Positions 56,102 through 64,000 of a DNA stretch of 64,000 nt are shown here, piece by piece. Made by a program: the position numbers and the translations under genes. Positions within the stretch are counted from its first letter, which is position 1; each line of letters begins with the position of its first letter. Origin of the DNA: Trachythela sp. YZ-2020 (Eukaryota > Cnidaria > Anthozoa > Malacalcyonacea > Clavulariidae); the NCBI GenBank assembly GCA_016169945.1, contig JADLSH010000199.1, forward strand, positions 4,698,001 through 4,762,000, given 5' to 3'. The notes beneath the pieces were generated by a model, which was given only the letters and a program-made list of their open reading frames with translations, had not been told where the DNA came from and searched no databases.

Positions 56102-59100
56102 CTGAAACAAGAAAATGTCATCTATATTTTCACCACGATTTGTTTGTTTGTTTGTTTGTTTGTTTGTTTGTCAGCAGTATAACTCAAAAAGTATCGCACA
56201 ATTTAATACGAGAGTTTGCGGAGCTAGTGGTCATAGTCGAAGGACAAATAGATCACTGAAATTTATGTTCAATTTAGACGAAAATGCGATGAAAAATCAA
56301 AGTTTTTCTTATTTCCCAGGCAGTGCAATTCAACTTACTCAAGATATTATGTACTTAGTCCAGTGTCTATCCTGGTTCTGGGCCAGTTAGGGGCAAATAC
56401 CTCTAGGCGCCGCCGAAGTACTTTTACTGTGGCTTAGTTCAACCATGAAGGGGCGCCCTAAATAATCTTACTTTTCAAACGGAGGCTATTGGCGAGTTTA
56501 TCAAAACGTGGGGATTCAGTGTAGGTAGTATAAGGTAGTATAGATAGCCCAATTCGTGATGTCGACTGCGCATCCAAATGACGCGTTCTGCGTTGGGATA
56601 AAGTTTCAGTTCAATCATAACATGTAGCTAAGTCTGGAAGATTTACAATGTGCATATATCAAAGTAAACAACTGATCAATCATTCATTTAATGCCTTTTT
56701 GTACTAACATACTTTGTCCTCTGTGTAAAGCAAAAATATAGGCCATGTCACACGGGGCAATTTTTGTGGCAACTTGTAATGCAATTTCTGCACAGAGCCA
56801 TGTTATGTAGAAATGCATGCCCAGAAAAACAGTGAACATGGCCTGCGTTTTACTCCACCGATATTATCATTCTCATTCATTTCTTTGTCGCCTTCTTGGC
56901 ATGTTTAGCAAGAAAAATAACGGCGAAGTAAAACGAGATTCATGCTTATAATTTCTCTGCGAATATATTTTTACCTAACATCTCTGTGGCTGAAATTGCG
57001 TTGCAAGTTGCAGCAAAAATTGCCTCGTGTGACATGGCCTTAAGGAATATTTTTGTGTTATTTGAGTCAACCGTGTGAAGTCAACCGTGTGAAACTAATT
57101 GTTCTTTGAGCAATGTTTTGCATATTCAAATCACATTGCAGCTGTAGCCTCCTCCGCAGGCATCTCATGGGTCACCCAGCTGGCTTGCTTGGTTCAGATT
57201 CTTTTTCCCGCAAAAAAGTTCTGCTGCCAATCTAAAGGCGATGCCTGCGAGGGAGGCTATTGTAGTTGTATTGTGGCTGTTTGTAAAACACAAAGAATGA
57301 TTGAACAATTGAGTATATTTTAAAACCTCCAGTCTCAGATGCATGGTATGATTCAACTGCAGCTTTATACCGAACGCGTCATTTGGATGTTCAGTCGACA
57401 TTACGAATTGATCTATTCTACACTAAGCTGCCGTGGTTGGTGTCTGAGCTACCCGGGGAAAGATTAAAAACACCTTCAAGTTCAGATCATAGAGAATCTA
57501 TATAAATATGGTCTGGAAACTCTGGAAACTTTACAGCATCTATAATGAAGCTAGGATTTCAGTATGTTAAGATGACTTCATCGCGCACAAATCTTGGGAA
57601 CGAGTCTGTTCAGACAAAATGTCCTCGGCAGGAAGTAGGTAGTGGCGCACGAAACGTAGATATGTTTAGAATCTTTTCCAGGTAGTTCTGACCCTAACCA
57701 AGACAGCCTAAGCAAACTAGCAGCATATGTCTTTTCTTAAGCCATAAACGCGCATTGCGCCATAATTGCCCCCATTAATTCTGCCCCCATTAAACGCCAT
57801 ATGATTTTCTTGTCAAATTAAGGGAAACCATTAATGGGTTAAATGGACTTAATAGAGGGGACAATGTTTAAAAGCCTCATCCAGTCGCGTGTTTTCATTA
57901 CGCATATATTATTGGCATTGAAACGTTTAAGCACTGCAACGTATAGACGGTATAGTATCTTATTTTGCGTCAATGTCATCATGGGCACTGGGCAGCCCAG
58001 CAAATATGCTGTTATCTTCACAATGAACCATTAAATGTTTTTAAATATGTTTATAGTGCTTCTGACAAGCCAGACAAGGGGCGTGCATATCAATTATGGC
58101 CAGGGGGTGAAGTCTCGAAATGAGACCGACATTTATCCCGGCCTAATTATAATCCAGAAAGTCGATAGATTATTCGTGCTGCTGCAATAAGTTGAGTAGA
58201 AACACAATTCAATGAACAAAATATTCACTTACGTAAGTTACATTTCATATTTTTACTGAACTCATGTACACATGGCCAGCTCCAGCAGAATAGGACGACT
58301 GATGCAGTAGGGTACCCATGTGTAGGGGGTCCGGGGAGATCTAAGACCTCGGAGACGCGATTTCCTGCCTTCTGAACAAACATTTTATTTCAATTTGTAC
58401 GTGGAAATCAGAAAGATAGGTAAAAAATTTCGAACTATATCGTTAAAACAAAATAATTTTTCCGGATAAAAATAAGTTTAGCTTCCTGGGGCCGGTTGTT
58501 CAAAAGCCGGTTAACTTAACCCAGGATTAGCGCTAACCCAGGGTTAAAAATCCTTAACCCTGGATTAGCGTTAACCGGCTTTTGAACAACCGGCCCCTGT
58601 ACAATACGTTTACCCATAAAGTAGTTGATATGTAGATTATAGTAGTTGTGGCAATATGGTTCCATTTCAAAATAGTCGTTTTGGCCTCCTGTCTCAAATT
58701 TCCAAGATAAAAAATAATTTTACCTGGAATTGAAATAACTCTTGTTAGGAATAATGCAATGATTGAAGTCGGTCTCCGAAAAGATTTAGCCGGTCTCGCA
58801 TAGCATTGCGTGCAATTTAGCAATGCAAAATTTTGAGACCAACTGCACATATTTTGAGACCGACTGGATCATTTCACTAGGGGGTAAACCACCTCCCCAT
58901 AACCCTCACATTTATGCCCCTGCTTCTGACTTTGCTATCACGTGCTCAGTTTCGTTACGATACGTTTGGAATGGAAAACAGGTTTAAGCTGTTCCCCTGT
59001 TCCCGCAATCCTGCTAATCTAAATACTTACCCAGATCCACGGTTTTATATAGTCTATTTAATCCCCAACACTCCCCATCTCGTTTCAATATCTTCAACTC

Positions 59101-59274
59101 ATCCAAACTTTCCAGAGTCAAACTCGCACAATTTCGTCGTGTACAACATTTCCATTTCATAGCTTCTAATAAGCAGTCATCTAGTGACATGTCTTGCTTA
59201 GTCTTGTCCAGTTTTAACATATGACAGAACACGGCTTGATCTAGATAGGAGTTTGTCATATCTCTGTCTAAAAC
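55878..59274 (-). CDS. Unrecognised gene, last two exons
   Basis: Exon n-1 (59274-59031, acceptor TTCCCAG, donor G|GTAAGT) and the last exon (56101-55878, acceptor TTTCAG, stop TGA) join in phase 1, giving about 155 residues of C-terminus. Visible segments: VLDRDMTNSYLDQAVFCHML, a Cys-rich WKCCTRRNCASLTLE, LEKEIRLIVLKSKPPDCYMR and RNKLLKRFFTKNEYLGAIER. It looks mostly helical; no known motif. Upstream exons are not found before 64000, so they may lie beyond the window. The intron holds nested MITEs. Confidence 0.6.
56139..56171 (+). repeat. (TTTG)n microsatellite
   Basis: Eight TTTG units just upstream (in transcript sense) of the last exon of the unknown gene. Confidence 0.9.
56541..57416. 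mobile_element. Outer MITE, interrupted by another MITE
   Basis: Ends TAGATAGCCCAATTCGTGAT and the inverse ATTACGAATTGATCTATTCT. Subterminal GCGCATCCAAATGACGCG is shared with 26585-26982. The element at 56741 is inserted in it. Confidence 0.75.
56741..57039. mobile_element. Inner MITE with GGCCATGTCACACGG termini
   Basis: Sister of 24975-25274. Ends GGCCATGTCACACGGGGC and TGTGACATGGCC. Confidence 0.8.
58488..58597. mobile_element. 110-bp palindromic MITE
   Basis: The outer 28 bases are perfect inverse copies (GGGGCCGGTTGTTCAAAAGC at left). The interior is more weakly palindromic with TTAACCC blocks. Confidence 0.9.
59031..59274 (-). CDS. Unknown gene, penultimate exon
   Basis: Phase 0 in, 1 out, 81 codons plus one base. 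See the gene entry. Confidence 0.6.
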
Positions 59275-59453
59275 CTGGGAAAATAAAAGATATATTGATA
59301 GACGCGTGTAAGAGAAAAATTCGTCAGCCGTTATCAACATAAGTGATAGATAGTAGTGCATGGGGGTGTGCTCATCATCCTTACTACTACTACCTTACTG
59401 CTACTACTACTACTAAGAGCTGAACTGAATTACAAAGGACGCAGCTAAGCGCC

Positions 59454-59540
59454 CTGAGCCGAAGGCTTATTAAAGGCGCCTCTGGCTGCCACCGTATGAC
59501 TCATGTTTGATCTGGAAGCACAGCTAGGAAGGAAGGGTTA
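59454..59540 (+). repeat. Interspersed repeat, sister of 27240-27430
   Basis: Shares GGCGCCTCTGGCTGCCA-type and AGCACAGCTAGGA-type text, as an older copy. Confidence 0.45.
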
Positions 59541-59559
59541 GTTTGGGGCTTATCCCAAC

Positions 59560-60034
59560 CTACCCTGTCAACATTCGTTGGCGCGATAGGATGAAAAGTA
59601 TATTTTTGTATAAGATCCTTAATGACCAGTGTGCACCAAATCTAAGGGAAAGCTTTGTTAGACTTAGAGACCTTAGTAGGAATAATAATTTGCGTAACAT
59701 TGATACTGATCTAGCACCTCCAAGGCCTAATACTAATTTTTTGAAACGAATATTTGCTTTAAGTTTAGCGGGGCAATGCTTTGGAATGGTCTCCCCCATT
59801 TCCCAAGAGGCAAAGTTGCCAAACTTCGTTCTGTCAATTTAAACGAACAATCTCCACTTTGCCTGTATGATACTTTAGTCGTCTTTTTTAATCTTTATTG
59901 TAAAAATTATTCTTTTCTTTTTCTTCATTTTGTGTATATAGTTAGCATTTATATACGCCCTTCCTAAGAATCAACTCTTTGGATAAGTTGTTAGAGGCTA
60001 GCTTGTTTAAATAAAGTGTATTCATTCATTCACT
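59560..60034 (+). mobile_element. CR1/L2-like retroelement, 3' end
   Basis: C-terminal peptide RMKSIFLYKILNDQCAPNLR and LAPPRPNTNFLKRIF, then WNGLPHFPRGK after a frameshift at about 59775. The 3' UTR ends in (ATTC)n at about 60021-60034. Confidence 0.85.
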
Positions 60035-60232
60035 CCATCCCTGTAAGAGGAAACCGGAGTACCCGGAGAAAACCCACGACTTTCGTTAGAGCGTTGACTG
60101 CAGGGCGCTTATATATGGTTGACCCTTTTCACATTAGTGTCATGAGTCAGCATGCACCGAGAATCGAACCCGCGATTTCAGAAGTTAAATACGCATGCTC
60201 TGACGACTGCGCCACCGAAGCCTCGTAGCATA
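60035..60232 (-). repeat. tRNA-derived SINE
   Basis: On the minus strand it has TGGCGCAGTCGTCAGAGCAT (A box) and GCGGGTTCGATTCTCGG (B box) about 35 bases apart, then GGGTTTTCTCCGGGTACTCC. It abuts the tail of the retroelement at 59560-60034. Confidence 0.85.
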
Positions 60233-60747
60233 GTGTGTTTTTAACATAGTGTGTTATTTATACTGAATAGTTCTATTAGGAACATTGAGGGCAGAGGCTC
60301 TACAGGGACATTGAGGGCAGAGCACATAAAAAAGATAGAACCATCTGAAATGTAGAAAAGCAGAAAATAGAAGTGGATGGAGAAGTTAGGAACCATAGTG
60401 AACCTATCATAAAGACAGAACACAGTAGATAGATAGTTCTATTAGTTATTTTCCTTGTAAGTCCAGTAACACTAGACGAATTGTTATACCATCCTTAACA
60501 GTTTGTTTATAGTGTTATTACAGGAAATAGGCAGCTACCAATAGGGGAGAAAACTGGACTTTACTGACGACTCACTACTGACTTAACTATAAACAAATAA
60601 ACAATATATACCAAGTTAAGTACTGTTTAATAAATTAAACGAGTAGAAGTGTTTCTTAGGTTTAAAACCACGAGCACGCAGCGAGTGGTATTAGACCTAA
60701 TAAAACACGTATACTGTGAGTTTATTGAACGGCTTCAAAAACGTCTC

Positions 60748-60777
60748 ATTAGTATTCTTTATATAAAGAATACTAAT
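60748..60777. repeat. Perfect 30-bp palindrome
   Basis: ATTAGTATTCTTTAT and its exact inverse are adjacent with no spacer. Half of it recurs at about 60984-60999 behind the MITE. Confidence 0.85.
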
Positions 60778-60792
60778 TAGGATGAGCTTTTA

Positions 60793-60976
60793 CAATGGCG
60801 GAAATTTCGGTGGAGTGGGGGGGGGGACATGGACCATTGTTGGGAAAGTTTGACCTAAAAAGGGGTAAAAACAGCCTATTTTGGGTGTAAATGGGGGGTT
60901 TGTCGGAAATTTGAAGGTTTTGTCGGAAATTTAGGAGGTTTTTCCCCCCACAGGAAAAATTCAATTTCCGCCACTG
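60793..60976. mobile_element. hAT-like MITE with perfect 8-bp duplication
   Basis: Ends CAATGGCGGAAATT and AATTTCCGCCACTG, flanked by AGCTTTTA on both sides (60785-60792, 60977-60984). Same family as 24425. Confidence 0.9.
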
Positions 60977-61037
60977 AGCTTTTATATAAAGAATACTAAT
61001 GAATACGAGTTTTATCAGCTATACAGCCACTTCTTCC

Positions 61038-62050
61038 AGTGGGCTCGTCTTCAATCAATCAAAGTGCAAATGTCTGCGTGTGACTAGGAAGACTCGACCC
61101 GTCGTTTATCCGTATAAGATCAAGGACAACGAACTTGCAACAACATCAATCGAAAAGGACCTGGGAATTTGGGTTTCTAGCGACCTTACATGGACCAAGC
61201 ATGTACTAGAACGTTGTGCGAAAGCAAACAAGCTGCTGGGTTTCGTGAGGAGAAGCGGTGCAGAAATAACAAACACAAGGACTCGCCGCACATTGTATTT
61301 GTCAGTGGTTCGCCCTGTTCTCGGCTATTCAAGCCAGGTATGGTCTCCCCAGTCCATAGGTCTCATCAAACGAACCGAACGCATCCAGAGAAGAGCTTCG
61401 AAGTTCATGCTGAATCTACCCTATATGTGTAGTCAGTCTTACCGCGAGAGGCTGATCACTTTGGAACTAATGCCGTTATCCTACTGGCATGAGTATATAG
61501 ATCTCATGTTCTTTTTTAAAGCTGTAAATGGTCTGGTCACAATATCTGAAGATGTTCTTCCTCAACCCATTATTCCAACGAGAGTAACCAGATCATCAAG
61601 TAGTAATGAGGTATTATTCCGTCCACAAAAGTGCAGGACTAGTACATTCCAGCGTTCCTATTTCACCCGTGTTACGAGAGTTTGGAACTGTCTCCCAACA
61701 AACTTAAGGCATCCAGATACAAGTCTAACTTTATTCAAAAGATTGTTGCGGGACTATTATTTCAAAGCCCTGCACATTTGTTATGATGCAGAGGACCCAA
61801 GAACATGGAAGTCTATATGTTTAAATTGTAACTGTTGTCGAAGTTTAAACAATGTCATTAACTGTTGTTTCTAGATATTAGTATAATATAATTATGTAAC
61901 TTATATGTTAAAAGGGTCCACAGTAATTGGTTTTAACTGTTGTGGTGTCCCCGCCATTCGTTACTGTTTGTATTGTATTTGTGTTGTGCACTTGTGTATG
62001 TCATTCGTATAACCTTTATCTGGCGAAGTTGAATAAATAAATAAAATAAA
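61038..62050 (+). mobile_element. Non-LTR retroelement, 5'-truncated
   Basis: An open frame to 61874 encodes the C-terminal half of a polymerase: NQSKCKCLRVTRKT, EKDLGIWVSSDLTWTKHV, VRPVLGYSSQVWSPQ and RRASKFMLNL, then VWNCLPTNLRH. It is intact, with a 3' UTR and an (AAATA)n-like tail at about 62032-62050. It is a different lineage (CR1/jockey-like) from the L2-like copies. FADD and upstream domains are absent, as in a 5'-truncated insertion. Confidence 0.85.
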
Positions 62051-64000
62051 AACTTCACGTGACATATTATGGTTGACATGATTTGCCAAAAAGCTTATGA
62101 ATTAGTAATGAGTTTTTGAATTATCTTATAATGGATAGCTCTGACTATGACTATATCAGTTCTTTTTAAGGGAATCTCTCGTAGTCTAGTGAGTAGTGTT
62201 AGTACAAGATGCCACTACGATCCTATAGGAGTAAAGATAAAACGTATATAGTGTTTGGCAGAGTGAATCAACTAAATAAACTAACTTTATGAATTATGTA
62301 TACTCGATTGCTCTTATCAGTTCTAAAATGGTTCTCTTTAGAGGTTTAGTAGGAGGCATCGCTTAATGATGCAGTGTTATAGAACAGAAGGAAACCGGAC
62401 TATACGGCGAAATTTGCCATCTCGAAATTATTTTCAACGTATATATACAACGTATATATGAGCCAACTGGCTTCGTTCTAAAGAGTAAAGTTGATTACAT
62501 GCAGTAATTCTTCTAAAATGTCAACATGATAGACCAATGGCATGGGCTATTTTATGTAGACACATATAACATAATACTATACATTTTAAGTTGGCAGCCT
62601 TTATGAAAGTGGTCTATATAGGCCCTACCATCCCAGGAAGATCCCACAAACATTAGTTTAAAAAAGTGAAAAAAAGCAGAGGGAACTACAAATAACTGTT
62701 TTCAAATTAAGAAAATAGAACTAAGAAAAGACATCTGTCAAATAGTAATATGAGTTTTGTCCACATCTTTGTTATCATTGTCATGCTAATGGAAGGAAAT
62801 GGGCCTGCTAATGTTGGCATAAAATATTAACATATTGGCTTTGCCTATATTGAGCAAATACAGAAGACAGCATGCTGCATTCTTAATTGCAGGATATGAA
62901 TATGTGAGCTTTAAAAGTGACGCATCGTGGTGCATTTACGTTAAAGTAATTTACAACGACAACATCCCATTTTCTGAGGTTAATACTATAATAGGTTCGC
63001 CAACCTTGCGGGTTTTGGAATCAGTAAAAGTGGTAAACCAGAGGTAGTAAACATAACATGCAATTGATATTGTTTATAGCTATAGTGAGCAGTAGCTATA
63101 GTCAGTGATCGGAATGTTACATTGACATTGTTTTCTCATTGTCTTGAATATTACATTGCTCTTCATGCTATTCAGTGACTCATTGTTTTAACACATTTGT
63201 GACGTTATGCAAAGTGTCTATTTATGACCAGATAAGCTAAGCCGAGTTAGGCTAAGGATTATTCGTACGGCGTAGTCGCGTTTTACGGGTATGTAAAAAA
63301 TCGGAAAAAAGTTTAAAAATGGCCATTGAAGTGTCCATTGAAAGCGGAAACTTGCCAAAATTAAAGAGGAACTCGAATTACTGAGGAATATTAGTTTTAG
63401 CAACAAAAACTTTAGTTTTTGAAGTATTTTCAATTTTTCATACATACTTTTTAAGAGAATCTTAAGGAATGTATAAGAAACACATATGTAACATGGATAC
63501 AGTCAAGTACATTTTGTCTTTGTTGTAGCTAGCACACGGTTTTTACATGTATATAGTAACACTGCAGGTGATGCCGGATGGCCTTTACGCTTTACTGGAC
63601 CTCCAGGGAGAACATTTTAGACTGACTGATAGAGTTATCCTGTATAAATAAGTTATACTTATTTTTGTGTTCATTCATATTGAATTTAAATCATTCTATC
63701 TATTCGGACGTTTCGGTTTTCTATACGCTGAAACACAGTCGTAGTTTTGTTTATACGGTTAATTTCTTCTACCCAAACACACTACAGGGTACTCCAGATT
63801 CCTTCTTTATTAACACAGACCCCTAGGGAAAAGAACTAATATTGAACTATCCTGCATAAATAAAGTTATTTTAGTTAAGTTTACTTTAATTGCCTAACGC
63901 TGTTTATGCCGTTGTCACTCAATTCACAACTTCAATAACATCCCTAGTTACTAATGAGACTTGATATAATAGCATACAACAAGTGTCACCAAGCCATTGC
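62051..64000. other. Intergenic region
   Basis: No gene, RNA or repeat recognised in about 1.95 kb. Two small open frames (62835-63047 and 63218-63445) lack protein motifs. Confidence 0.45.

Noticed and set aside
59560..59799. Minus-strand frame of 79 codons
   Set aside because: Antisense to the L2-like C-terminal domain.
60155..60232. tRNA gene on the minus strand
   Set aside because: A and B boxes are good, but arms do not pair and the sequence continues into a SINE body.

Overview
This is a repeat-rich, intron-rich stretch of animal nuclear DNA. Its host genes are split by GT-AG introns, and it carries CR1/L2-type non-LTR retrotransposons, tRNA-derived SINEs and many short inverted-repeat (MITE-like) elements. 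The mix suggests a marine invertebrate, most likely a cnidarian (anthozoan-like). That assignment is an inference, because no single marker settles the species.

Layout. (1) 468-13974, minus strand: a gene for a predicted secreted, cysteine-rich protein. A signal-peptide exon is followed by alternating exons of two kinds, A (about 65 codons) and B (about 42 codons), all in phase 1: A1-B1-A2-B2-A3-B3-A4-B4-A5. I do not recognise the module. Exon A5 is cut in two by a CR1/L2-like retroelement, and the gene appears to run off the left edge. (2) 16351-18836, minus: a HIG1-domain gene (HIGD2A-like). It is head-to-head with MRPL35 (19162-23670, plus); their start codons are about 325 bp apart. The MRPL35 intron holds a MITE and a dead Tc1/mariner-type transposon with a zinc-knuckle accessory ORF. 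(3) 27660-48158, minus: one large kinesin gene of about 20 exons. It has an N-terminal motor resembling the ARK/KIN-U group and a long coiled-coil tail. A compact single-exon 6-pyruvoyl-tetrahydropterin synthase gene (45942-46358) is nested in one of its introns on the same strand. Two other kinesin introns carry tandem arrays with a 120-124 bp unit that looks derived from a reverse-transcriptase C-terminus. (4) 48900-51830: a MITE and a 14-bp minisatellite (TTGACAAG core) that is itself interrupted by an L2-like fragment. (5) 55878-59274, minus: the last two exons of an unrecognised gene. (6) 59560-62050: two truncated retroelement 3' ends, a SINE and a hAT-like MITE with perfect target duplications.

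How the genes relate. HIGD2A and MRPL35 both serve mitochondria (respiratory-chain assembly and mitoribosome) and probably share a divergent promoter. The other genes show no common pathway; their closeness looks incidental. The most unusual items are the alternating A/B-module secreted protein, the retroelement that severs one of its exons, the nested single-exon PTS gene, and the two reverse-transcriptase-derived minisatellites. Exon boundaries were placed by eye from splice consensus and phase agreement. Joins marked uncertain need transcript data.
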